Shown: piece by piece, positions 35,006 through 46,186 of the stretch
Numbering within the stretch: position 1 is the first letter of the stretch
How the letters are laid out: each line of letters begins with the position of its first letter
Assembly: GCF_002434505.1 (NCBI RefSeq)
Contig: NZ_DJKE01000006.1
Span: 1 to 64,000 of the forward strand
Length of the DNA: 64,000 nt
From: Brevundimonas sp. UBA6550
GTDB lineage: Bacteria > Pseudomonadota > Alphaproteobacteria > Caulobacterales > Caulobacteraceae
Reading direction: 5' to 3'
Translations under genes and position numbers: made by a program
Notes under the pieces: model-generated
The model's input: the letters and a program-made list of their open reading frames with translations, nothing else
Told to the model about the DNA's origin: nothing
Databases searched by the model: none

Positions 35006-35941
35006 CTATCTCGAGCTTTCTGCTTTCACCCGAAGGTCCTCGACGCGCGCCCGACTTGATTCTGCGACCCGATCACGCAGGTGTTTCGCCCTGGCCGTCA
35101 GCCAGTCCAGATCCTCGGGCGAGGCATCGTATTGGTCGCTATAGCGCGCTTCGACGTAGGCCCTCTTCAGCAATTCGAACCGGCGGCGATCGAAGCGGCT
35201 TTCACGCGGCCAGGCCCCAGCGAGTCCCACATTTACGTCCTCGGCGAGGGAGCGGAGGAATTTGATGTTGTGAGAGCGCGGAAAATAGAAGGTGTGAACG
35301 AGAAGGAAGCAGGCGTAGGCCGCTTCAACCGCTTGGTGGAGGTTGAACGCCGCGTTCTTCCGCCAGTCGGGATCGTCTGCGCTTTCGGCGGCAGAGATAT
35401 TTGCAAGTTTCAAGAAACGATCGACGGCTTTCAGCCAACGATCCATCTCGCGCTCAGCAATCACTACGGCGTCGGCCGATGTCATTGGTTGTGGTGTCGC
35501 GAATGGGTGCCCAGGGATTTCGTACAGAGCGATGCCATCGCGGACGATGTCGGTCCAGAAGTATTCTCCCCGCCGCAGGGCGTCGTTCACGTCTTGAAGA
35601 TCATGGACGATCAGATTGACGGTGCGACCGATGGTCGGGTCACGAAGGATCTCATCCTCGGAATTCCACCAGTAGTCGGCGATGTTCGTCAGCTTCTCGT
35701 GGTTGACCACGATCAGGAGGTCGAAGTCCGAGAGATAGCCATTCTCCGGTTCGTCCACCCAGTCCGCTCGTGCGTATGACCCGAACAGGATGATCTTGAG
35801 GATCTGGCCGCCGCGTCGCCAACCAGAGTTGGCGCCGCCGCCGCTTGTCCTAGCCGCCTCAAATCCGGCAAGCAGGATGTCGCGAACGCGTTGAAGTTCA
35901 CGCTGCTGACGCTCCGGCAGATGTTCCAGATCGGACCGCAT
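35006..35941 (-). CDS. one-chain nucleotidyltransferase-HEPN protein
   Basis: A 311-residue protein. The N-terminal part (about 40-125) is a minimal nucleotidyltransferase with FGSYARADW and, 13-20 residues on, SDFDLLIVV, which supply the metal-binding Asp pair. The C-terminal part (about 150-300) is an alpha-helical HEPN domain (KNAAFNLHQAVEAAYACFLL, HNIKFLRSL). In MntA-HepT toxin-antitoxin pairs the HEPN RNase and the nucleotidyltransferase antitoxin are separate proteins; here both are on one chain. I do not see the classic R-x4-6-H RNase motif clearly, so toxin activity is uncertain. Same operon as the excisionase-like gene. Confidence 0.85.
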   Translation of the reverse strand: MRSDLEHLPERQQRELQRVRDILLAGFEAARTSGGGANSGWRRGGQILKIILFGSYARADWVDEPENGYLSDFDLLIVVNHEKLTNIADYWWNSEDEILRDPTIGRTVNLIVHDLQDVNDALRRGEYFWTDIVRDGIALYEIPGHPFATPQPMTSADAVVIAEREMDRWLKAVDRFLKLANISAAESADDPDWRKNAAFNLHQAVEAAYACFLLVHTFYFPRSHNIKFLRSLAEDVNVGLAGAWPRESRFDRRRFELLKRAYVEARYSDQYDASPEDLDWLTARAKHLRDRVAESSRARVEDLRVKAESSR

Positions 35942-36027
35942 TGGGTGAGTCTATCGAAAACGCAGACGCTGTGAACCGTGAAGTTGCACGCGTACTTGGT
36001 AGAGGCGCGCATATCGTGTTGCGGGTG

Positions 36028-37392
36028 TCAGCCTGCTATCTTCACAGCCCCGGCCACCTCGGCCACCACCCGCTTCACCAGCGCCTCGTCGTCGCCCTCG
36101 GCCATGACGCGGATCAGCTTTTCCGTGCCCGATGGCCGCACCAGCAGACGACCCTGACCGTTCAACGCCGCTTCGGCCTCGGCGATGGCGGCCTTTACCG
36201 TGTCGGTCTCCAGCGGCTTGTCGGCGGTGAAGCGGACGTTTTCCAGCAGCTGCGGCACGGGGTCGAACTGGCGGGCCAGTTCGCTCATCGGCTTGGCGGA
36301 TTCGACCAGGACGGCCAGCACCTGCAGCGCCGCCATCAGACCGTCGCCCGTCGTGGCGTGGTCGTGCAGGATGATGTGGCCCGACTGTTCGCCGCCGATG
36401 TTGAAACCGCCCTCTCGCATCCGCTCCATGACGTAGCGGTCGCCGACCTTGGTCCGCTCGAGCGTCAGGCCCTTGGATTTCAGCCGGCGCTCCAGCCCCA
36501 GGTTCGACATGACGGTGGCGACGATCCCGCCGCCGGTCAGAATGCCGCGCCTGGCCCAGTCCAGGCCGACCAGGGCCATGATCTGGTCGCCGTCCACCAC
36601 CTGTCCCTTTTCGTCGCACACGATCAGCCGGTCGGCGTCGCCGTCCAGGGCGATGCCGATGTCGGCGCGGTAGCGTTTGACCGCCGCCGAGAGGGTCTCG
36701 GGGTGGGTCGAGCCGCATTCGGCGTTGATGTTGGTTCCGTTAGGCTCCACGCCCACGGAGAAGACCTCGGCGCCCAGTTCGAACAGGGTGGTGGGCGCGA
36801 CCTTGTAGCCCGCGCCATTGGCGCAATCGACGGCGATCCGCAGCCCCTTCAGGCTGAGCCGTTTGGGAAAGGCCTGTTTGGCGATCTCGATATAGCGGGC
36901 CTGCGCGTCGTCGATCCGCTTGACGCGGCCCAGTTTGTTGGACGGCGCCAGACCCTGGTCCAGGCCCTGGTCCATCATGGCCTCGATCTTCAGTTCGATC
37001 TCGTCGGACAGCTTGTAACCGTCCGGCCCGAACAGCTTGATCCCGTTGTCGGCATAGTCGTTGTGCGAGGCCGAGATCATGACGCCCAGATCGGCCCGCA
37101 TCGAGCGGGTCAGCATCGCCACGCCCGGCGTCGGCACGGGACCGAAGGTCCGCACGTCCATGCCGACCGAGGCGAAGCCGGCGACCAGGGCGGGCTCGAT
37201 CGTATAGCCCGACAGACGGGTGTCCTTGCCGATCACCACCAGATGGCGCCGGTCGTCGCCGGTGCGGAACAGCTTGCCGGCCGCCAGACCGACGCGCAGG
37301 GCGACCTCGGCCGTCATCGGATAGGTGTTGGCCCGCCCGCGAATCCCGTCGGTGCCGAAATATTTTCTGTCGCCCAAGGCCTGGTCCTTCAC
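36028..37392 (-). CDS. glmM: phosphoglucosamine mutase
   Basis: A 454-residue enzyme converting glucosamine 6-phosphate to glucosamine 1-phosphate for UDP-GlcNAc synthesis. N-terminal signature [20 protein letters not shown], phospho-serine loop [18 protein letters not shown] (near residue 104), metal loop ALDGDADR and phosphate-binding [12 protein letters not shown] are all intact. It is divergent from glmS, which supplies its substrate. The last 200 nt also occur, diverged, at 31171-31425; the sequence at the element junction probably came with the element. Confidence 0.97.
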   Translation of the reverse strand: MKDQALGDRKYFGTDGIRGRANTYPMTAEVALRVGLAAGKLFRTGDDRRHLVVIGKDTRLSGYTIEPALVAGFASVGMDVRTFGPVPTPGVAMLTRSMRADLGVMISASHNDYADNGIKLFGPDGYKLSDEIELKIEAMMDQGLDQGLAPSNKLGRVKRIDDAQARYIEIAKQAFPKRLSLKGLRIAVDCANGAGYKVAPTTLFELGAEVFSVGVEPNGTNINAECGSTHPETLSAAVKRYRADIGIALDGDADRLIVCDEKGQVVDGDQIMALVGLDWARRGILTGGGIVATVMSNLGLERRLKSKGLTLERTKVGDRYVMERMREGGFNIGGEQSGHIILHDHATTGDGLMAALQVLAVLVESAKPMSELARQFDPVPQLLENVRFTADKPLETDTVKAAIAEAEAALNGQGRLLVRPSGTEKLIRVMAEGDDEALVKRVVAEVAGAVKIAG

Positions 37393-37536
37393 GTATCGGG
37401 TAACGATCCGAAACCCCTTGTTTAATGCGGCCGGCTTTGGGATCGCCTAGATGGCCGAAGGGGCAAGACCCACGGCTTAATCCCAGTTCGCCGCCAGTGC
37501 AAAGCGGTCTCTTCCTTCCCTCAGCGGAGCGTTCGT

Positions 37537-39351
<1,815 letters not shown>

Positions 39352-40032
39352 GGTTCTTCGGCCAGTCGGCGCAGGGCGTCTGGGTCGATGACTTGGATCG
39401 CGGCGCGGCGCAGTCGGATCGCGCCGGCGGCGCACAGCTCCGTCGAGGCGACCGAGATACTGGCGCGACGGACGGCCATCAGATCCGCCAGATCGCTCTG
39501 ACGCAGGGATATCTGATCGATCCCGTCTCGCGTTGTTATGTCGAGCAGCAGGGCGGCCAGCCGTTGAGCGACCTTAAGCGTCGCATGGCGAGCCAGTTCC
39601 GTCTGCAGCGCGGCGTTGCGGGCGCGCAGATCGGCGAGGGCCGTTGCGGTCAGGACTTCGGCGTCGATATGCCGGATCAGCCACGTCGCCGGCACGGACA
39701 CGAACCGCCCCGGCGTCAGCCACAGGGCAGTCTCGTCGTCGTTCTCGCCCATCGCGGCGTCGAAGTTGATCAGTTCTCCACTGCCAGCCAACCCCCGGCA
39801 CAGTCGTTGGTCCGCGCCCAATCGCGCCGCGACACCGACCAGGATCAACGTAACCTGCCGCTCGCCATTTCGAACAGGGGCGGTGTGCTGGCCTGCCTGA
39901 GCGGGGATCGCATCGCCCGCATCGACGCCTTGCACCGCCAGCAGCGACAGCAGGGTGGGCGCAAGGGTCGATTGGGGCATTCGGCCTCTTAAGCGCCGCT
40001 CGACGCGCCCGGCCATAACATGGGTTAAACGG

Positions 40033-40776
40033 TCAAACGGGCTCGCTCTGCAGTCGCAGATAGGTGGGGTCGAACTCGGCGATCTGAGCCAGGCGTCGCC
40101 AGTCCAGAATTTCGATCCGACCGCCCGCCCAGTTCACCAGGCCCTCGCTCTTCAGTTCGCTGATCAAGCGGCTGACATGAACCGACGAGAGGCCCAATGC
40201 GTCGCCCAGCACGCTCTGCGTCAAGGGCAGGTCGAACCGCATCTCGCCCGTCTGACCGACCGCCTGAAGGCGCAGATAAAGCTCGCACACCAAGTGGGCC
40301 AGATGGCCCAGGCCGCTGCGCCGCCCCATGGCCACCAGCCACTGGCGATGGATGGCCGCATCGATGATGGTGTCCAGCCATAACAGGCGACCCAGATGCG
40401 GATGGCGTTCGGTGATGTCGATCAGCCCGATATGCGGCGCCTCGGCGATCACGCAGTCGCTCAGGGCCAGGACGCCATGATCCATCTGTTTCATGAGGAG
40501 GCTGTGCAGGTCGATGAAGTCGCCCGACACATTGATTTCGGTGATCTGCCGGGCCCCGTCCTCCAGCGTCGAATAGCGTGCGGAGAAGCCGGAGATCAGC
40601 AGGGTGCTGTGCATTGGGCGGGTGTGTTCGCGCACGATGTCGGCGCCGGCGGCGACGGTCTTGGGCGCATCCAGAACGGCCTCAAGGGCGGCCATCTCCT
40701 CGGCCGACACCCGGTCGCGCAGGGACAGTTTGTCGACCAGGGTGCTGACACGCCGAGCTTGTTTGGCGGCGCTCAT
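40033..40776 (-). CDS. Crp/Fnr-family regulator
   Basis: A 247-residue regulator from ATG 40776 (GGAGGG 7 nt upstream). The cyclic-nucleotide-binding-like domain is at about 20-140 and the HTH at about 165-235, with LTQSVLGDALGLSSVHVSRLISEL, close to the Fnr/FixK group. There are no N-terminal cysteine cluster ligands, so it probably does not sense oxygen by an Fe-S cluster. It overlaps the DUF6894 gene stop (ATGA), so the two are coupled. It follows the same orientation as the other Crp-type gene. Confidence 0.88.
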   Translation of the reverse strand: MSAAKQARRVSTLVDKLSLRDRVSAEEMAALEAVLDAPKTVAAGADIVREHTRPMHSTLLISGFSARYSTLEDGARQITEINVSGDFIDLHSLLMKQMDHGVLALSDCVIAEAPHIGLIDITERHPHLGRLLWLDTIIDAAIHRQWLVAMGRRSGLGHLAHLVCELYLRLQAVGQTGEMRFDLPLTQSVLGDALGLSSVHVSRLISELKSEGLVNWAGGRIEILDWRRLAQIAEFDPTYLRLQSEPV

Positions 40777-41036
40777 TGCGATCCCTCCGACAGGGTCCAA
40801 CCGTCCGGGGCATGGTTCGAAGCAGACGCGGTGATGCTGACCACCGTCTCGCCGTCGTCATCGGTGACGATCACACTGAAGGCGCGCGTCTCCCAGAAGG
40901 AGGCCCCACGATAGCGCAGGATTTCACCCAGCACCGCCACCGCCTCCTCGCGCGCGGCCTCCACGCCCTTCAGTTCTTCCCCCTGATCGTCGCGAACGCA
41001 GTCGCCGTTCTGAGTGTGGAAAAAATACCGTGGCAA
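40773..41036 (-). CDS. DUF6894-family small protein
   Basis: An 87-residue protein with the family pattern PRYFFHTQNGD...D.QGEEL.....AREEA. It starts at TTG 41036 with GGGAGG about 6 nt upstream; no ATG is available in frame. Function is unknown. Members are common in Rhizobiales and Caulobacterales and often sit beside regulators. Here the gene overlaps the start of the Crp/Fnr gene. Confidence 0.75.
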   Translation of the reverse strand: MPRYFFHTQNGDCVRDDQGEELKGVEAAREEAVAVLGEILRYRGASFWETRAFSVIVTDDDGETVVSITASASNHAPDGWTLSEGSQ

Positions 41037-41119
41037 ACGATCCTCCCGCCTTGAGGTTTGGGAGGAAGCGACCGGGACGCCGATTGGTTCAGCGTCCCCG
41101 TACAGAGAGCTGATCAGTC

Positions 41120-42619
41120 TCAGATTTCCTGATTGAAGGCGCCGATTTCGGGATAGGCGGCCAGGCGCGGCTTGATCTCTTTGCGGAACAGGTCGCGCAT
41201 GTCGTCTTCGGAGCGCATGCTTTCGACCACCACGACCAGCTCGGGCTTGTTGGACGAGGCGCGGACCAGGACCCATGAACCGTCGTCCAGATGCACGCGA
41301 ACGCCGTTGACGGTGATGGCCTCGACGATCTTGCGGCCCAGGATTTCGCCCCCGGCGGCGGCGAGATCGGAATATTCCTTCACGATCCGGTCCAGCACGC
41401 CATACTTCAGTTCGTCGTCGCAGTGCGGCGACATGGTCAGGCTGGTCCAGGCGTCGGGCAGGGCGGATTTCAGTTCGCTCAATGTCTTGCCCGGATTGCG
41501 GTCCAGCATGGCCAGAACCGCGCCCGCCGCGACCAGACCGTCGTCGTAGCCGTGGCCCAGATCGCCCGCCATGAAGAAGTGACCCGACTTCTCGAACCCG
41601 GCCAGGGCGCCCAGTTCGGCGGTCTTGCGCTTGATATAGGAGTGGCCCGTCTTCCAATAGACGACCTCGGCTCCATTCGCCTTGAGGATTTCATCGGTCT
41701 TGTAGAGGCCGGTCGATTTCACATCGACGACGAAGGTGCTGTCCGGATAGACCTTTGACAGGTCGCGGGCCAGCATCAGGCCGATCTTGTCGGCGAAGAT
41801 CTCTTCGCCCGTGTCGTCCACCACGCCGCAGCGGTCGCCGTCGCCATCGAAGCCCAGGGCCAGGTCGGCGCCCGTCTCCTTCACCCGCTGGGCCATCTGC
41901 ACAAGCATGGCGTGGTCTTCCGGATTTGGATTGTATTTGGGGAAGGTGTAGTCGAGGTCGGTGTCCATCTCGATCACCTCGACACCCATTCGACGCAGAG
42001 CCTCGGGCGCGAAGGCGCCGGCCGTGCCGTTGCCGCAGGCGCAGACCACCTTCAGCGGGCGCTTGACCCGGACCTTGGACGCCACATCGGCGATGTAAGT
42101 CTCGCGGAAGCCGTCGATGCGCACCAGCTTGCCGCCGTCGCACGCCACGCCCTGTCCGCCCAGAACGATCTCCTTCAGGCGGCCCATCTCTTCGGGGCCG
42201 AAGGTCAGGGGCTTGTTCGCGCCCATCTTCACCCCCGTCCAGCCGTTCTCGTTATGGCTGGCGGTGACCATGGCGACGCAAGGGGCGTCCAGTTCGAACT
42301 GGCCGAAATAGGCCATGGGCGACAGGGCCAGGCCCACGTCCAGAACCTCCATCCCGCCTTCCAAGAGGCCGATGATCAGGGCCTGTTTCACGCTGAGGCT
42401 ATAGCCGCGGAAGTCATGGCCGACGACGATCCTGGGCTGGACCCCGATCTCGTGGACAAAGGTGGCCAGGCCCAGGCCCAGGGCTTGGATGCCGAGGAGA
42501 TTGATCTCCTTCTCCAATATCCAACGCGCGTCGTATTCGCGAAAGCCTGTCGGCTTGACCAGCGCCTGGGTTTCATAGGCGGCGGTGTTAGGCTTCAGGT
42601 CCTGGCGCGGCTTGAGCAT
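41120..42619 (-). CDS. phosphomannomutase/phosphoglucomutase
   Basis: A 499-residue phosphohexomutase of the AlgC/ManB type. Motifs are the phospho-serine loop MVTASHNENGWTG, the metal loop ALGFDGDGDRCG, the sugar loop KTGHSYIKRK and the phosphate-binding RASSNKPELVV. It makes mannose 1-phosphate and/or glucose 1-phosphate; the preference cannot be read. It starts at ATG 42619, 60 bp after the glycosyltransferase gene on the same strand, and together with ManC would supply GDP-mannose. Confidence 0.93.
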   Translation of the reverse strand: MLKPRQDLKPNTAAYETQALVKPTGFREYDARWILEKEINLLGIQALGLGLATFVHEIGVQPRIVVGHDFRGYSLSVKQALIIGLLEGGMEVLDVGLALSPMAYFGQFELDAPCVAMVTASHNENGWTGVKMGANKPLTFGPEEMGRLKEIVLGGQGVACDGGKLVRIDGFRETYIADVASKVRVKRPLKVVCACGNGTAGAFAPEALRRMGVEVIEMDTDLDYTFPKYNPNPEDHAMLVQMAQRVKETGADLALGFDGDGDRCGVVDDTGEEIFADKIGLMLARDLSKVYPDSTFVVDVKSTGLYKTDEILKANGAEVVYWKTGHSYIKRKTAELGALAGFEKSGHFFMAGDLGHGYDDGLVAAGAVLAMLDRNPGKTLSELKSALPDAWTSLTMSPHCDDELKYGVLDRIVKEYSDLAAAGGEILGRKIVEAITVNGVRVHLDDGSWVLVRASSNKPELVVVVESMRSEDDMRDLFRKEIKPRLAAYPEIGAFNQEI

Positions 42620-42678
42620 GAGATGTCCTAAAGGTTTGGTCTGGTGCGAACGCGCGTCGCGACGCCGCGATTTATGGT

Positions 42679-43764
42679 TCAGGCGGCGGCGCGTTTGCGG
42701 ATACGGGCGATGCGACGCAGGCGCCGCCAGAACCGCCCGCGCTCCGGCTCGGGATAGGGCTGCAGGTTCTCGACGAACTGTTCGGCCGATGCGCGCCAGC
42801 TGAACTTCTCCGCATAGGCGCGCACAGCCTGGCGATCCAGATCCAGACACGCCAGGCAAGCGGTGCGCAAATCCTTGTCGATCGCCCCGGCGTTCGATCC
42901 CGGAATGATATCGATCGGGCCATGCGCCGGATAGGCGGCGACGGGCGTGCCGGTGGCCATGGCCTCCAAAATCACCAGGCCGAAGGTGTCGGTCCAGCTG
43001 GGGAAGACAAAGACGTCGGCATCGCGGAAGCAGCGGGCCAGGTCGTCGCCGAACTTGGCTCCCAGGAACTTGGCCTCGGGATACTTCTCCTGCAGTTCGG
43101 CGCGCGCCGGTCCGTCGCCAACCACGATCTTGGTGCCGGGCAGGTCCAACTGCAAAAAGGCTTCGATGTTCTTTTCGACCGCCACCCGGCCGACGTTGAG
43201 GAAGAAGGGGCGTGGCCAGTCTTTCCCGCCCAGTTCGTCATAGATGCGGTCCAGATCGGGATTGAACACCTCGGTGTCCACGCCGCGCGACCAGGGCGAG
43301 ACGTTCTTGAACCCATGCTCCACCAGTTCGTCGCGCAGGGTCGGCGTGGCCACCATCAACCGACCCGACGGCTTGTGGAACCATTTCATATAGGCGTAGC
43401 CCACCTGAACCGGGATCGGGAAACGCGCTGAGACATATTCGGGGAATTTGGTGTGATAGCTGGTCGTGAAGGGCAGCTTCCACTCCACGCAGATGCGCCG
43501 CGTGGCGATGCCGATCGGACCCTCGGTGGCGATATGCACGGCCTCGGGCTCGAAGGCCCGCAGCATCTCGCGGATTTCCTCCTCCGCCCCCAGCGCCAGC
43601 CGGATCTCGGGATAGGTGGGGCAGGGGATGGTCTTGAACAGACTGGGCTCGATGACCTCGACCTCATGGCCCATGCCGCGGCATTCCGCGACCGTGCGGG
43701 TCAGGGTGCGGACGACGCCATTGACCTGAGGTTCCCAGGCGTCGGTGGCCAGAACGATGCGCAT
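42679..43764 (-). CDS. GT4 glycosyltransferase, probable mannosyltransferase
   Basis: A 361-residue GT-B enzyme. The N-terminal acceptor domain starts VLATDAWEPQVNGVVRTL; the donor side has VGRVAVEKNIEAFL and the family motif WTDTFGLVILEAMATGTPVAAY, as in GDP-mannose-dependent alpha-mannosyltransferases of the MgtA/PimB type. It sits between the ManC-AGE gene and the phosphohexomutase gene, which supports GDP-mannose as donor. The acceptor, probably a glycolipid, is inferred. Confidence 0.85.
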   Translation of the reverse strand: MRIVLATDAWEPQVNGVVRTLTRTVAECRGMGHEVEVIEPSLFKTIPCPTYPEIRLALGAEEEIREMLRAFEPEAVHIATEGPIGIATRRICVEWKLPFTTSYHTKFPEYVSARFPIPVQVGYAYMKWFHKPSGRLMVATPTLRDELVEHGFKNVSPWSRGVDTEVFNPDLDRIYDELGGKDWPRPFFLNVGRVAVEKNIEAFLQLDLPGTKIVVGDGPARAELQEKYPEAKFLGAKFGDDLARCFRDADVFVFPSWTDTFGLVILEAMATGTPVAAYPAHGPIDIIPGSNAGAIDKDLRTACLACLDLDRQAVRAYAEKFSWRASAEQFVENLQPYPEPERGRFWRRLRRIARIRKRAAA

Positions 43765-43856
43765 TGAGGCGGGCGGACCCTGAGCCGTTGAGTAAGGGGC
43801 GAACTTCTAGACGGTTCGAATGACGAAGGCGAGACGGTCTCCGATGTCTCCGGCTC

Positions 43857-46073
43857 CTATATCAGCCGCAAGTATTGTGCGATGTCAGGCTCCATTACGG
43901 TCAGGGTTTCTTTCGCCTGAACGTAAGCCGCCATGATGTGATAGAAGGAACTGGCAGGAGCAGGCTCATCGATGAAATCGCCAGTGGCAAGAAGCTTGTC
44001 GTGCCAAAGCCCTTGCGGCGTGAGATATTTCCAAAGTGCGCGCTGCGCATTTGCTGCCTGTTCCAAGCATTGAACGCGTCTGCCCTCATCACTTAACGAT
44101 GCCAGTATGAGCGATGCCTTCAGCCATTCGGTTTGGGGCCAGAGTCTGGATCTTCCGCTTCTGACGCTTCCATCGGTGTTCATGGCGTCTATGGCGATAT
44201 TGCGCTTTCTGTCGATACCCGTCAGGCCCGCCTCATAAAGTCCCCAGGCGTCCGCAATGACGGATTCATCTCGCCTGTTGCGGCCATGCCTTGCAAATAG
44301 CCAGGCCCACTCAAACTGATGTCCAGGCTCGACCAAACGCCCGTCTTCTCCCGCTGCGGGAGACCAGTCCTCCTGGAAAAACTCCAGCAGATATCCGGAC
44401 TGGGGATCGATGAACCGGGTTCGGGCTAGGTCTATGATACGGTCAGCGAGACGCCCCCATGCCCCGTCTCCGTTTGCTTCTTCCCAAGCGAGCGCGGATT
44501 CCAACAAGTGCATATGAGCATTTGATTGATAGGGGTGGGCCCCACTTTCCGTCACGCCGCCAACAGCATCCCCTCGTTTAAGTAGTTCTTCTCTCACGGC
44601 AGCCGCATCGACTTCCAGCGCTGGGTCTCCGGTTGCGACGGAGGCGCGTGCGAGAGCGAAGATGAGGAATGCTTGATCGTAGACCATCGCTGTCTCGTCC
44701 ATTGGCGAGCCGTCGGCTGCAAGAAGCGTCCGCATCAGCCCGTCAGGACGCAGGTAGAGTGACCTAAGTCGCTCGAGACCCTTCAAAATCACAGGCCTCC
44801 AAGGGCCCTGCCAGCCCTGCAAACCTGCTTCAGCATAGACCTGCAACTGCCTTGCCTGGACACGGGCGCGCCGCGGGGCCGAGACGTGTCGACCATCAAG
44901 CGCCAGAACTTCTTCAAAAGCTCCAGTGGCGTCTTGGCCCAACCCGGACCAAACCGGTAGTGCGGCTTGCCGCAACCAATTGGTCAACCTGACTGCGCCC
45001 TCTTGCAGCCCTTCGGGCTTCGGAAGGGGTGGAAAGTCCAGATGTTGAGGGGAGAGGTTTCGAAGGCGATCAACAACCTTCTTAACATCTTGGCTTTTTC
45101 GCAGATCGGTCACTAGGACTGCATCCCGCTCCACGATGATGCCTACGTCCTGCAAGCCGATCGCGGCGACCATTACACCATCGCAGGCCCTGATCAGGCA
45201 GCCCTCTGAATCTTCCAGAACATGCAGGCCGACATTGCCCTCGCCTGATGCGTGTACGGAATCCCACGCGCCGAGATCGGTCCAAGAGAAGCGTACCGGC
45301 AGCACAGCAGCGAGGCTGGTTTTTTCCATTATCGCATAGTCTATGGAGATTTTTGGCGCCAGTTTGAACTCCGAACCCAGCAAGATGCATGCGTCATCCT
45401 GCACGGCGCTTTTCAATGCGCTCGCTACAGCTTCCGCCACAGCGGCGGCGCGCTCTGTTATCTCTTGGACGAGAACCTTGGATTGTACGATGAAGTTGCC
45501 GCTATTCCAAAGATAACCTTCGGAGATATAGCGTTGCGCCGTCTTAGCGTCTGGCTTTTCAACAAAGGCGGCGACTGCCGACAAGCCGGGGCCTTCTGGT
45601 GCAATATATCCGTAGGCTGAAGAAGGTTCTGTCGGCACGACGCCCAATGTGACGATACGTCCATCTTCAGCGGCGACAGCGGCTTCAAGAACCGCGTTCC
45701 TGAATGCTTCTCCGTGGGGGATGTGGTGATCAGAAGCGACAAACAGATTGACCGCGTCAGCATCTTTAGCTGCAGTCCACAGTGCGGCAGCAGCCATAGC
45801 GGCTGCAGAATCCCTACCTTCAGGCTCCAAAATTATCGTTGCCGATATCCCTATCTCGTCAAGTTGAGACTGGATCGCGCCGCGATGGGATGCGCCGGCG
45901 ACGACAATGAGGTCAGCTCCCACCGCCAAAGATATCACTCGTTCGGCCGTCTCTTGAAACAGTGACCGGTTTCCCGCCAGCGGGATGAATTGCTTCGGCA
46001 GGGAAGGCCGTGACGCAGGCCACAAACGCGTACCTGAGCCGCCGCACATAACAACCGGGTAAAGCGTCGCCAT
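43857..46073 (-). CDS. mannose-1-phosphate guanylyltransferase fused to AGE-family isomerase
   Basis: A 738-residue two-enzyme protein. Residues 1 to about 345 form a ManC nucleotidyltransferase (GGSGTRLWPASRPSLPKQF, FVEKPD). Residues about 370-738 form an (alpha/alpha)6 barrel of the N-acylglucosamine 2-epimerase type, with VYDQAFLIFALARA, HMHLLESALAWEE, PGHQFEWAWLFARHG and SSFYHIMAAY. AGE-type proteins isomerise free or phosphorylated sugars, including mannose 6-phosphate to fructose 6-phosphate. More usual ManC fusions carry a cupin-type isomerase instead. The pair would take fructose 6-phosphate towards GDP-mannose with the mutase encoded downstream. Confidence 0.92.
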   Translation of the reverse strand: MATLYPVVMCGGSGTRLWPASRPSLPKQFIPLAGNRSLFQETAERVISLAVGADLIVVAGASHRGAIQSQLDEIGISATIILEPEGRDSAAAMAAAALWTAAKDADAVNLFVASDHHIPHGEAFRNAVLEAAVAAEDGRIVTLGVVPTEPSSAYGYIAPEGPGLSAVAAFVEKPDAKTAQRYISEGYLWNSGNFIVQSKVLVQEITERAAAVAEAVASALKSAVQDDACILLGSEFKLAPKISIDYAIMEKTSLAAVLPVRFSWTDLGAWDSVHASGEGNVGLHVLEDSEGCLIRACDGVMVAAIGLQDVGIIVERDAVLVTDLRKSQDVKKVVDRLRNLSPQHLDFPPLPKPEGLQEGAVRLTNWLRQAALPVWSGLGQDATGAFEEVLALDGRHVSAPRRARVQARQLQVYAEAGLQGWQGPWRPVILKGLERLRSLYLRPDGLMRTLLAADGSPMDETAMVYDQAFLIFALARASVATGDPALEVDAAAVREELLKRGDAVGGVTESGAHPYQSNAHMHLLESALAWEEANGDGAWGRLADRIIDLARTRFIDPQSGYLLEFFQEDWSPAAGEDGRLVEPGHQFEWAWLFARHGRNRRDESVIADAWGLYEAGLTGIDRKRNIAIDAMNTDGSVRSGRSRLWPQTEWLKASLILASLSDEGRRVQCLEQAANAQRALWKYLTPQGLWHDKLLATGDFIDEPAPASSFYHIMAAYVQAKETLTVMEPDIAQYLRLI

Positions 46074-46186
46074 ATCCGCAGGACTGCCATTTTTTGATCG
46101 AACTGCCTCCTACGCGAGCTTGGCTGGCACGTCACGTATTGAATGACTCGGAGTTGCATGACCCTTCAGTTGCTTTGACACTTTCG

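Larger units (their letters stand above)
31171..36230. mobile_element. small integrated element flanked by glmM 3'-end copies
   Basis: A stretch of about 4.8 kb between two same-orientation copies of the glmM 3' end (31171-31425 and the end of intact glmM at 36028-36250). It carries a DUF3363-type relaxase, an ECF sigma factor, an excisionase-like HTH protein and a nucleotidyltransferase-HEPN protein. The two glmM copies differ at about a dozen of 200 positions and share an exact 41-nt block (31250-31290). This is what is expected when an element enters the 3' end of a gene and restores it with its own copy. No integrase gene is present, so it may be a remnant. Exact ends are not determined. 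Confidence 0.7.

Noticed and set aside
43801..43856. A GGTTCGAAT stretch resembling a tRNA T-arm
   Set aside because: No acceptor, D-arm or anticodon stem can be paired around it.
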